From: Cellulomonas gelida
Lineage (GTDB): Bacteria > Actinomycetota > Actinomycetes > Actinomycetales > Cellulomonadaceae
Length of the DNA stretch: 64,000 nt
Reading direction: 5' to 3'
NCBI RefSeq assembly: GCF_006538725.1
Contig: NZ_BJLQ01000014.1
Location: 1-64,000, forward strand
The notes under the pieces were generated by a model that had not been told where the DNA came from, searched no databases, and worked only from the letters and a program-made list of their open reading frames with translations. Of the stretch, positions 26,602 to 34,041 are shown in pieces; the first letter of the stretch is position 1; each line of letters opens with the position of its first letter. The position numbers and the translations under genes were made by a program.

Positions 26602-27308
26602 GAGCCGAACACCCCACCCAGTGCGTCGAGCGCGGTGCCGAGCTGCGCACCCGAGTCCTCGAGCGAGCGCTGCACGTCCTGCACGGGCGCGAGCACGCCG
26701 TCGAAGTCGAACGACGCGAGCCCTGCGAGCGCGGAGAGCGCGTCGACGGCCGCGAGCGCACCCTCGACGGCCCCGGCGACGTCGCCCGCGAGGTCGGCGA
26801 GGTCACCGAGCAGGTCGGTGTCGAAGCCCAGGTCGCCGAGCCCGAAGTCGTCGAGCCCGCCGAACCCGGCGAGCTGGGCGGGCGGCGGCAGGGGCGGGCT
26901 CTCCGCGAGCTCGACGACGATCTCGACGACACCGGGACGCCCGGCGACCTCGCTCGCGGCCAGGCGCGTCACGACGACCTGCTGGAGCTCGAGCGCGGTG
27001 ACGATGTCCGCGGAGAACGTGGTCGCCTCGCCCGAGGCCGCGAGCGTCTGCAGCGCGGCGAGGTCGTCGAGCGCGGTCGGCCCGGCGAGCACGGCCGCGA
27101 TGGCCATGCGGTGGCTCGGGCGGCCGCTGCGCTGCTGCGCGTACCCCTGCAGCCCGAGCACCGGCACGTCCACGAAGCCGCCGTCGAGCGCGTGGTCGAC
27201 GCGCTGCGCGGCCGTGAGCGTGACGTCGCCGATCACGGGCATCGGGCGTGCGCCCGACGACGGGGCGGTCGAAGGCAGCCCGCTGGGCAGACCGGTGGGC
27301 AGGCTCAT
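26598..27308 (-). CDS. CIS protein at the LysM/gp53-like position (family uncertain)
   Basis: 236 residues from ATG 27308. The first ~120 residues form a beta-alpha domain (MPVIGDVTLTAAQRVDHALD, PVLGLQGYAQQRSGRPSHRM, AIAAVLAGPTALDDLAALQT, FSADIVTALELQQVVVTRL). The rest is low-complexity Asp/Leu/Gly helix (LGDLADLAGDVAGAVEGA). Its place just before the gpD hub is where PBSX and eCIS put the LysM protein (XkdP/Afp7), but I see no LysM motif. The N-terminal domain recalls phage DNA-circularisation/hub-adaptor proteins. Assignment is positional. Confidence 0.5.
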   Translation of the reverse strand: MSLPTGLPSGLPSTAPSSGARPMPVIGDVTLTAAQRVDHALDGGFVDVPVLGLQGYAQQRSGRPSHRMAIAAVLAGPTALDDLAALQTLAASGEATTFSADIVTALELQQVVVTRLAASEVAGRPGVVEIVVELAESPPLPPPAQLAGFGGLDDFGLGDLGFDTDLLGDLADLAGDVAGAVEGALAAVDALSALAGLASFDFDGVLAPVQDVQRSLEDSGAQLGTALDALGGVFGS

Positions 27309-28693
27309 CGGCGCAGCCCTCGCAGGTCGGCCGCGCGGTGGAGCGCGAGCGCGAGCTCGTCGGTGCTCGGCGCGGTGCCGGGCCCGTCGGTGCGCGTGGA
27401 GGCCGCCGAGTCCCAGGCATCGTGGAAGGTGGGGAGCGCCGCGGCGGGCCACGGCCGCATGAGCGTCGCGCCCGGGGTGCTCGGTACAGCTGTCGCGGCG
27501 AGCGCGCCGGCGCTCGCGGGCGTGGTGGCGCCGGCTTCGGTCGCCCAGGCGCCGCCGACAGGGGTGCCTCCGGCGCGCTCGGGCGTGGTCGTCGCGAGCG
27601 GGCCGTGCGCTGCGGCGCCGACCGGCGCGCCCCATCGGTCGACCTGCGGGGAGCGCTCGGGAAGCGTCCCGGGCGGCGACTGCGGGCTGAGGCGCGGCCC
27701 GGCCGTCAACGGCCTGCCGCCCGAGGTGCCTGGCGCGACGACGTCGCGTCGCGCAGCGGGTACCGGCCCGGCCGCGGGTGTCAGGACGGGCGGGACGGCG
27801 GGCGATCCGGCCAGGCCGGCGCCGTCCGGGCGGTCCGCGAGCTCTCGGCGCGCCGCCGGGTCGGTCGTCGTACCGGTTCCGGCACCACCCGTCAGGAGGT
27901 CCGGGTCGGGCGTTCCCTCGTGCCCGGTCGTGACGACTGGACCGGTCGTGACGGCGTGCTCGTCGGCGCTCGTGCTCGCGTCATCGGCGGACCACGGGGC
28001 ACCGCCGTCGCCGACCAGGTCGAGCGACGCGCTCGTCGGCCACCGCGAGTCGGGCGCACCGGACGCGCGCGCGTCCGCCCAGCGCGGGTCGTCGCCGGGG
28101 TCGGTGACGTCCTCGAGCGGCCCGGTCAGGAGCGCGCGCGCCAGGGCGGGTTCGAGAGGCTCGGTCGCGCGGGCCAGGAGCGCGGACGCCAGGCGGTCAC
28201 GGACGGCACCGGGCCTCCCACCGGACGCATCGGCGGCGTCCAGGACCAGGCGCGTCCAGCCGTCGTCGGCGACCACCGCGCGCGCGAGCTCGGCCGCGAG
28301 CACGTCGGCGTCGGCCGCGGCGAGCTCGTCGGCGGCAGCGCCCGCCGACCGCGCGACGAGCAGCCGGGTGCGGGCGAGCGGTCCGTCGAGCGCGGCGCCG
28401 GCCAGGTGCAGGGCGACCGCCTCGGCCGCCGCGCGCTCCTCGTCGTCCCGCGGCAGCGGCTCGCCCGGCGTGGCTGCGGCCGCGAGGACGAGCCCCGCGA
28501 GCGTCCGTGCCTCGTCGGACCCGGGCACGAGCCCGGTGACCAGCGAGACGAGACGGTCGCGCTCAGCAAGCCGCAGCCGACGCAGGGCGACGCCGAGCAG
28601 GGCGACCCGGCCGTCAGGCAGGGCCCCGCCCGGGTACGTCGCGTCGCCCACGCGCACCTCGCCACCGGCGACGAGCTGGACCGCACCGCTCAT
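27305..28693 (-). CDS. CIS protein between tube and hub genes, function unknown
   Basis: 462 residues. Residues 1-200 are compact and helical, starting MSGAVQLVAGGEVRVGDATY, with GVALRRLRLAERDRLVSLVT and VLAAELARAVVADDGWTRLV. Residues ~200-440 are Gly/Pro/Thr/Ala-rich and probably unstructured (PLTAGPRLSPQSPPGTLPER). A short helix closes the chain (STDELALALHRAADLRGL). In PBSX-like loci this site is occupied by tail chaperone plus tape measure, and in eCIS by Afp6. The length and disorder fit neither clearly. Possibly an adaptor or assembly chaperone. Confidence 0.55.
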   Translation of the reverse strand: MSGAVQLVAGGEVRVGDATYPGGALPDGRVALLGVALRRLRLAERDRLVSLVTGLVPGSDEARTLAGLVLAAAATPGEPLPRDDEERAAAEAVALHLAGAALDGPLARTRLLVARSAGAAADELAAADADVLAAELARAVVADDGWTRLVLDAADASGGRPGAVRDRLASALLARATEPLEPALARALLTGPLEDVTDPGDDPRWADARASGAPDSRWPTSASLDLVGDGGAPWSADDASTSADEHAVTTGPVVTTGHEGTPDPDLLTGGAGTGTTTDPAARRELADRPDGAGLAGSPAVPPVLTPAAGPVPAARRDVVAPGTSGGRPLTAGPRLSPQSPPGTLPERSPQVDRWGAPVGAAAHGPLATTTPERAGGTPVGGAWATEAGATTPASAGALAATAVPSTPGATLMRPWPAAALPTFHDAWDSAASTRTDGPGTAPSTDELALALHRAADLRGLRR

Positions 28694-28705
28694 GGTCGAC
28701 CGACC

Positions 28706-29086
28706 TCACCGCTCCTCGCGCACGCGCGTCGCCGTGAACGCGTAGACCGTCTCGCCGTGCCCGCCGGCGCTCATCGCGAAGGACTTCTCCGTCATGAGGC
28801 ACTCGTCGAAGCTCACGGTCACGGTCGTGCCGCCCTGCCGCAGCGGCGCGGTGATCTGGAAGAAGTCGTCGCCGACGAGCGCGTCCAGGTCCGGGGCCGA
28901 CGACGCGACCCGGATACGGCCCTCGACGTTGCGCGGCCCGGTGACCACGCCGATGCGCTCGGACGACCCGAGCGCGTAGAGGTCCTGGCGGACCGTGGCC
29001 GAGCGGTGCTCGACCGAGCGCACGCCCTCGACGGGGGTGCCGTTGACCAGGACGGAGCTCTCGTTGGCCGCATACACGGTGGGCAT
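28706..29086 (-). CDS. Inner tail-tube protein
   Basis: 126 residues, with GAGAGG-type SD six bases before ATG 29086. MPTVYAANESSVLVNGTPVE begins a small beta-barrel sequence containing DLYALGSSERIGVVTGPRNV, EGRIRVASSAPDLDALVGDD, then TVSFDECLMTEKSFAMSAGG and YAFTATRVREER. Size, strand pattern and position immediately after the sheath gene fit the hexameric tube subunit. Ten bases separate it from the sheath stop. Only one tube gene is present, whereas Afp/PVC clusters carry two or three. Confidence 0.75.
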   Translation of the reverse strand: MPTVYAANESSVLVNGTPVEGVRSVEHRSATVRQDLYALGSSERIGVVTGPRNVEGRIRVASSAPDLDALVGDDFFQITAPLRQGGTTVTVSFDECLMTEKSFAMSAGGHGETVYAFTATRVREER

Positions 29087-29096
29087 GACGCGCCTC

Positions 29097-30791
29097 TCAG
29101 TTCTTCACGCGGATGGTGGCGTAGACGAAGTCGATGGCCCGTACGGGGCGCACCGCGATGTCGATGCGGACGTTGCCCTGGGCGAAGTCGAGCTGCGTCG
29201 AGTAGACGTCGACCAGGAACGCGGGGTCGGTGCCGTCGGTCGACGGCACGAGCTCGCCGGCACGTTCCATGCGCGTGAACGTCGCGACGATCTGCTGGCG
29301 CAACGCGGTGCGTGCGTCGACGGTGTTGAGCTCGCCGATGAAGTTCTCGGCGATCGCCTTGACCTCGCGCACGCACGCGTCGGCGACACGGGTCACCGAG
29401 ATCTGGTCGCCGGTCGTGTCGAGGCCGCGCAGCACGATCACGCCGCGGCCGGAACGGTCGGCGACGACGAGCGCGTTGTGCGTCGGGCCGAGCAGACGGT
29501 TCAGCTCGCTGTCCGTGTAGCGGGCCGGTGGGATACCGAACAGGGGGACCGGCTTGAACGTCGGCGAGACCGACGGTCCGGTGCGCGCGACCGACCCGAT
29601 CACGGCGCCCGCAGCGCCCGCCGGGGTCACGAGCACGAACCTGCGGTTGCGGACGCCCGCCGCGTGGTCGCGGATCCGGTCGAGGTTCGTCTGCTCGGCG
29701 ACCGTGACGGACCCGAAGGCGATCCGCGGCGCACCCGCGTCGGCCTGGGCGACCGCGTGCGCGACCAGCGCCTGGTGCACGACCTGCACGAACGCCTCGG
29801 TGCGCGTCGGCTCGAGCGACGCGGTCACGAGGCTGATCCGGGGGTCGGTCGCGAGCAGGTTGATCGCGTCCTGGTAGTCGGCCGCCGACGGCGACGTGCC
29901 GCCGGTCAGCGGCGTCGGCGAGATCGCGACGGGCAGCCGGTCGGGTGCGGCGAGCGACGACGCCTGCCGGACGTGCACCAGCGCGCTCTCGCGCAGCACG
30001 ACCGCGGGCAGGTAGTTCGCCGAGTCGGGGTTCATCGTCAGGCGCGTGAACTCCTCGGACTGCGCGCCGTCCCGGAACACCCGCACCCGCACGTTGTCGG
30101 CGGACGGCGACAGGATCTCGACCGTCAGCCCCGTGGGGTCGACCTCGGCCTCGGGCAGCAGGGTGAACAGCGTCTGAGCGGCCCCCGAGCGGGGGACGTC
30201 CACGCCCGTGCCGTCGGCGGGGAGCACGTAGGTGCCCGCGGCGGGGAGCGTGTCGGCGAGCGACGGGTCGAGCGCGACGAGGTACAGCGATCGCGTGTTG
30301 ATGGTGTCCAGCAGGTCCTGGTGGGAGCCGGGCTCGACGACGAGGTCGGCGAACTCCTCGACCACCTGACCGCCGCGCAGGACCCGCAGGCTCACGCGCA
30401 CGGTCTCGCCCGCGGCGTTCGTCACGGTCCGCACGTCGACGGAGACCTGGTTGGCCCACGTGCCGACCGACCGGGCGCGCAGCAGCACGGCGTCCGTCGA
30501 CACCGCGTTGCGCAGGACGAGCGAGGCCGCGCCCCCGCCGGTCACCGGCGCGACGAGCACCTCCGAGGCGCCGTTCGCGAGCGCGTGCACGATCTCGGGA
30601 GCCGACGCGACCGTGCCGGGGCCGAGGCTCCCGGGGATCTCGGCCGCGCGGGACAGCCCCACCAGCGCGGCGGGGACGGGTGGCCGGTCGACGATGCCGA
30701 CGATGCCGACGACGCCCGACGACGCGGGTAGCGGCGGCAGGACGTCGAACCGCGTCTCGACCTGCACTCCGGGTACGACGAGCGTCGCCAT
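29097..30791 (-). CDS. Contractile tail sheath protein
   Basis: 564 residues, first gene of the operon. The N-terminus MATLVVPGVQVETRFDVLPP is the sheath entry motif that invades neighbouring subunits. The central insertion (~120-300) is variable. The C-terminal contractile domain includes GDQISVTRVADACVREVKAI, ENFIGELNTVDARTALRQQI, VDVYSTQLDFAQGNVRIDIA and AIDFVYATIRVKN. ATG 30791 has an excellent GGAGGAAG SD five bases upstream, but that SD lies in a long inverted repeat (see the hairpin entry). Sheath contraction drives the tube and spike into the target. Confidence 0.93.
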   Translation of the reverse strand: MATLVVPGVQVETRFDVLPPLPASSGVVGIVGIVDRPPVPAALVGLSRAAEIPGSLGPGTVASAPEIVHALANGASEVLVAPVTGGGAASLVLRNAVSTDAVLLRARSVGTWANQVSVDVRTVTNAAGETVRVSLRVLRGGQVVEEFADLVVEPGSHQDLLDTINTRSLYLVALDPSLADTLPAAGTYVLPADGTGVDVPRSGAAQTLFTLLPEAEVDPTGLTVEILSPSADNVRVRVFRDGAQSEEFTRLTMNPDSANYLPAVVLRESALVHVRQASSLAAPDRLPVAISPTPLTGGTSPSAADYQDAINLLATDPRISLVTASLEPTRTEAFVQVVHQALVAHAVAQADAGAPRIAFGSVTVAEQTNLDRIRDHAAGVRNRRFVLVTPAGAAGAVIGSVARTGPSVSPTFKPVPLFGIPPARYTDSELNRLLGPTHNALVVADRSGRGVIVLRGLDTTGDQISVTRVADACVREVKAIAENFIGELNTVDARTALRQQIVATFTRMERAGELVPSTDGTDPAFLVDVYSTQLDFAQGNVRIDIAVRPVRAIDFVYATIRVKN

Positions 30792-30846
30792 GGCTTCCTC
30801 CTCGCGCGACGACCGGCCGGCGCGAGCACGTCGACCGGAGGAAGCC
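30792..30846 (-). promoter_or_regulatory. RNA hairpin masking the sheath-gene ribosome-binding site
   Basis: On the transcript, GGCTTCCTCC (bases 30846-30837) is perfectly complementary to GGAGGAAGCC (30801-30792), the ten bases directly before ATG 30791. An inner 6-bp stem TCGCGC/GCGCGA (30825-30820 with 30807-30802) stacks beneath a 12-base loop, with an 11-base bulge on the 5' side. The whole Shine-Dalgarno sequence is therefore paired, and translation of the first CIS gene should need unfolding by a protein, ligand, temperature or translation itself. Structure is read from sequence; function is inference. Confidence 0.6.
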
Positions 30847-30900
30847 CGCGGATCCCACGCCCGCGTCGCAGCCCCCGAAGGGCAGCGTGCGACCGGCTGC

Positions 30901-30927
30901 GCCTCACGGGCGTCACGCGCGCGTCAC
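30901..30927 (-). promoter_or_regulatory. Phased GTGACGC heptamers, candidate SARP operator
   Basis: Reading the minus strand, GTGACGC occurs at 30927-30921 and again at 30916-30910, exactly 11 bp on, followed by GTGAGGC at 30907-30901. SARP regulators bind heptameric direct repeats phased by about 11 bp just upstream of the promoter. The site is 110 bp before the sheath start, and the cluster's neighbouring regulator is a SARP/BTAD protein. No clear -10 element was seen downstream. Confidence 0.45.
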
Positions 30928-30957
30928 AGCACGCGCGGGGAGCGGGCGCACCACGCA

Positions 30958-30998
30958 GACGAGCGGCGTGCACAGGAGACCCGTGCACGCCGCTCGTC
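30958..30998 (-). terminator. Strong hairpin terminator after the esterase gene
   Basis: A perfect 16-bp inverted repeat, gacgagcggcgtgcac at 30958-30973 with its complement at 30983-30998 and a 9-base loop, lies 60-100 bases past the esterase stop on the minus strand. There is no T-tract, as is usual in actinobacteria. It should insulate the CIS operon from esterase read-through. Confidence 0.75.
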
Positions 30999-31058
30999 GC
31001 AGGCGTCGCTCCGTCGGGGCTGTCGTCCGGCGATCAGCCGTCGGACGACGCCGTCAGG

Positions 31059-32468
31059 TCATGCTGCCGCGCACGTCACCGTGGCCCCAGCGCCGGACCC
31101 GGTGCCCTGGAAGCCGAACGTCGTGCTCTGGCCTGCGTTCACCTGCCCGTTCCACGGTGCGTTGGCGACGGTGATCTGCGCGCCGCCGTTCGCCTGGCCG
31201 TTCCACACGTTGGTCACCGAGCCGGACGGCAGTGTGACGGTGACCCGCCACCCGTTCAGCGGCGTGCTGCCGGCGGTGACCTTGACGTCCGAGACGAACC
31301 CGCCGGGCCAGCCGTTCACGAGCGTGTAGGTCGCGGTGCAGCCGGCGTTGGGCTGCGACGTCGGAGAGGGCGTCGGTGTGGCCGGCGGGGACGGGGTGTG
31401 CGAGTAGGTGGGGGTGGGCGTCGGCGTCGGCGGCATCGTGTGCGAGGGGGTCGGCGTCGGCGTCGGACTCGGCTGCGGGCCTGATCCCCACGCGTCCTTC
31501 AGGAACGCGGCGATGGTGTCCCAGCTCGGGTTCGGCGTGCCCTGGGTGACGCTCTCGCGGCACCCGTCGGTGGTCCGGACCGTCTGCTGGCCGAAGCGCG
31601 ACGAGCTGGTCACGTCGGCGTGGCTGTGACCCGCGCCTGGCACCGAGAAGAACTGGGTGTCGACGCACGCGGCCTTGAGGGCGTCGTACAGGATCTCGGT
31701 CTGCGCGTGCGGCACGACGTTGTCACTGCGGCCGTGCAGCAGCATCATCGGCGGGTCGTTCGCGTCGACGTAGGCGATCGGGTTGGCCTGCTGCGCCTTG
31801 GCGGGGCAGGTCGGGATCGCGCACCCGAGCAGCTGCGCCTCGGGCGCGTCGGGGCTGTTGTGGTCGATCCAGCCGCCCTGGTCCTGCTGCGCGAGCTTGA
31901 CGAAGTCCGTGGGACCGAAGAAGTCGACGCCGGCCTGGACGGCGCTCGAGACGCCGACCGTGCCGATGGTGCCCTCGAGCGAGGAGAAGCCGCCCGTGAG
32001 CGCACCCATGGCGGCGACCCAGCCACCCGAGGAGTCGCCCATGGTCGCGAACTTGGCGGGGTCGAGCTTGTACTGGGTGGCGTTGGCGCGCAGGAAGCGG
32101 ATCGCCGCCTTGACGTCGTGCACCTGGGCAGGGAACTTCGCCTGCGAGCTCGAGCGCACGCTCACACCCGCGACGGCGATGCCGCGGGGGTTGAGCTGCT
32201 GCGCGATCGCGTTCGCACCCGACTTGCCGTCGTCGGACGTCCACGCCGAACCCGTGGACCACACGACGAGTGGCCAAGGCCCGGCGCCGTCCGGGACGTA
32301 CAGGTCGAGCAGGTGGCCGCGGCTGCCCTGCGGGTCGGCGGGTGCGTAGGCGACGTTCGTCGTGGTCTGGACCGCGCTCGCGGGTGCGCCTGCCGCCGCG
32401 ATCGCGCCGACGGCGGCGAGCGCCACCGCCCCCCACCAGGCCGTCGCCCTCCTGCGTGTGCTCCACAT
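31059..32468 (-). CDS. Secreted alpha/beta-hydrolase esterase with C-terminal CBM2
   Basis: 469 residues from ATG 32468, which has GGGGAG eight bases upstream. Residues 1-32 are a signal peptide (RRRATAWW, then an Ala-rich core ending ASA). The catalytic domain has the nucleophile motif GDSSGGW, a probable acid in HGRSDNVVP and histidine in PGAGHSHADV, placing it among feruloyl/acetyl esterase-like hydrolases acting on plant polysaccharide. A Pro/Thr/Ser linker (PSPTPTPTPSHTMPPTPTP) joins a family-2 carbohydrate-binding module with CTATYTLVNGWPGGFVSDV, WRVTVTLPSG and VTNVWNGQ. The module targets the enzyme to cellulose or xylan outside the cell. Confidence 0.88.
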   Translation of the reverse strand: MWSTRRRATAWWGAVALAAVGAIAAAGAPASAVQTTTNVAYAPADPQGSRGHLLDLYVPDGAGPWPLVVWSTGSAWTSDDGKSGANAIAQQLNPRGIAVAGVSVRSSSQAKFPAQVHDVKAAIRFLRANATQYKLDPAKFATMGDSSGGWVAAMGALTGGFSSLEGTIGTVGVSSAVQAGVDFFGPTDFVKLAQQDQGGWIDHNSPDAPEAQLLGCAIPTCPAKAQQANPIAYVDANDPPMMLLHGRSDNVVPHAQTEILYDALKAACVDTQFFSVPGAGHSHADVTSSSRFGQQTVRTTDGCRESVTQGTPNPSWDTIAAFLKDAWGSGPQPSPTPTPTPSHTMPPTPTPTPTYSHTPSPPATPTPSPTSQPNAGCTATYTLVNGWPGGFVSDVKVTAGSTPLNGWRVTVTLPSGSVTNVWNGQANGGAQITVANAPWNGQVNAGQSTTFGFQGTGSGAGATVTCAAA

Positions 32469-32581
32469 GACGATGTCTCCCCTCGCGCGGTTGCCTGGTC
32501 GACCGACTGTGGTCAGCCGTGGCACGGAGGGGCTAGGGCCGAATCATTTCGGCTCGGGCACCGGAGGTTTCGGAGCGACGA

Positions 32582-33907
32582 TCAGTGGTCGTCGGCATCG
32601 GGGGAGTCTTCCGACGAGTCCGTCGTGCGGTCCTCCTCGGTCGCCGACGGAGCGACCGGCGACGTCGAGGGGGACGTCGAGGGGGACGTGGCGTCGGGGC
32701 GGCGGCGCATGCGGTCGGTCCACGTGCGGGTCCGTCGGTCGCCGGTCGGCTGGTCGCTGGTCGATCGGTCGGCGGTCGGCTCGTCGGCCTCGGCGACGTC
32801 CTCCCAGCCGCGGTTGCGACGCAGGGCCTCGACGTCCTCGTGCAGGAGCGGGTCGTCGACGATCTCGTGGCGCCGCACGTAAGTGGACGCGACGGCCTGG
32901 ATCGTCGCCATGACGGGCAGCGCGAGGAACGCGCCCATCGCGCCGAACACGGCGCCGAACCCGATCACGCCCAGGAACGAGACCGCCGGGTTCAGCTGGA
33001 GGGCCCGGGCGGAGATCTTGGGGGAGAAGACGTAGTTCTCGAGCTGCTGGTAGGCGATGATCCACGCGACCACGAGCAACGCCTTGAGCGGCGAGATCGT
33101 CAGCGCGACCGCGACGGGGAGCGCCCCGCCGATGTACGTTCCGATCGTCGGGACGAACTGCGACACGATGCCCGTGAACGCCGCGAGCGGGAGCGCGTAG
33201 GGGATCTCGACGATCATGAGGAAGATCCACGTGAAGACGGTTGAGAGCGCGGCGAGCACGAGGCGCGAGTTGATGAAGTCGGCGACCTTCTCCTGCGAGA
33301 CCTCCCAGAGGCGCAGGACCTCGCGCTGACGGCTCGGCTCGAGGTACGCGAGGACCGCGGCGCGGAAGCGGGGGCCGGCGCTCGCCATGTAGTACGTCAC
33401 GAGCAGGATCGAGGTGGCGTTGAAGATGCCGCCGATGAGCGACGCGCCGGCGCCGATGATCCCGGGAGCGAGCGACTGCCAGTGCTTGCCGAGGGTGTCC
33501 AGCGCCTCGTCCGCCGTGGGGATCTGGGTCCCGAACCGGTTGTCGAGCCACTCGGCGAAGTCCGCGTAGTACTCCGGCAGGTGCGTGACGAAGTCGACGA
33601 CCTGCTGGACGAAGAGGCTGCCGAACAGGGCGATCACGAGGGTCATGAGGACGCCCGCCGTCAGCATGACCAGGCCGGTCGCACGCGTGCGGCGCACGCC
33701 GCGCCGCACGATCCAGCGGATCGGCGGCTCCATCGCGAGCGCGATGAACCACGACCACGCGAGGATCGTGATGACGTTGGTGAGCAGCCCGAGCGAGCGC
33801 CAGATGAAGATCCCGGCGAACACCGCGACACCGGTCATGAGCAGGGCGCGGGGCAGCCACGCCGGCGGGCGCCGGGAGTCGACAGCGGTGGGGCGGAGCT
33901 TCGGCAT
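32582..33907 (-). CDS. AI-2E/PerM-family transporter
   Basis: 441 residues with about eight membrane segments. These include an N-terminal pair (AVFAGIFIWRSLGLLTNVIT), a long amphipathic region with NRFGTQIPTADEALDTLGKH, and the conserved C-terminal block FVPTIGTYIGGALPVAVALT, ENYVFSPKISARALQLNPAV, SFLGVIGFGAVFGAMGAFLA, LALPVMATIQAV. These match the AI-2E exporter family (DUF20). The last ~100 residues are an acidic, Ser/Thr/Pro-rich cytoplasmic tail with a short tandem SPST repeat. Substrate unknown. It is divergent from the next membrane-protein gene. Confidence 0.9.
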   Translation of the reverse strand: MPKLRPTAVDSRRPPAWLPRALLMTGVAVFAGIFIWRSLGLLTNVITILAWSWFIALAMEPPIRWIVRRGVRRTRATGLVMLTAGVLMTLVIALFGSLFVQQVVDFVTHLPEYYADFAEWLDNRFGTQIPTADEALDTLGKHWQSLAPGIIGAGASLIGGIFNATSILLVTYYMASAGPRFRAAVLAYLEPSRQREVLRLWEVSQEKVADFINSRLVLAALSTVFTWIFLMIVEIPYALPLAAFTGIVSQFVPTIGTYIGGALPVAVALTISPLKALLVVAWIIAYQQLENYVFSPKISARALQLNPAVSFLGVIGFGAVFGAMGAFLALPVMATIQAVASTYVRRHEIVDDPLLHEDVEALRRNRGWEDVAEADEPTADRSTSDQPTGDRRTRTWTDRMRRRPDATSPSTSPSTSPVAPSATEEDRTTDSSEDSPDADDH

Positions 33908-34041
33908 CGGTCCTCGTCGTCTCGAGCAGGATCGGGCGAGCAGGTCGTCGCGATGACGCTACCGGTGCGGGGACCTGCGGACGCGCACCGCCGGGCAGAT
34001 GCTGCCATGCTCGTCCCAGCGTGACCTCACGGAGGTGTGTC

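Larger units (their letters stand above)
6159..30791 (-). other. Contractile injection system (phage-tail-like) gene cluster
   Basis: Seventeen minus-strand genes with gaps of at most 27 bases, many overlapping by 1-4 bases, most likely form one long operon starting at the sheath gene. The order is sheath, tube, 462-residue unknown, 236-residue unknown, gpD-like hub, gpV-like spike, PAAR-like tip, gp25, gpJ, gpI-like, 165-residue tail protein, two proteins sharing a DWN/HxHP module, two beta-rich proteins, a 1077-residue helical protein and a 2021-residue RHS/HELTH protein. The first ten follow the order of PBSX-like and eCIS tails. No capsid, terminase, portal, holin, endolysin, integrase or AAA+ ATPase is present between these coordinates. 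Confidence 0.88.

Noticed and set aside
26598-27308. LysM domain in the 236-residue CIS protein
   Set aside because: Position fits Afp7/XkdP but no LysM signature could be seen; left as unknown.
6159-30791. CIS cluster as a defective prophage or R-type tailocin with lysis cassette
   Set aside because: No holin, endolysin, capsid, terminase, portal or integrase is found inside it, and the gene run is continuous without decay. A tailocin with lysis genes elsewhere cannot be excluded.
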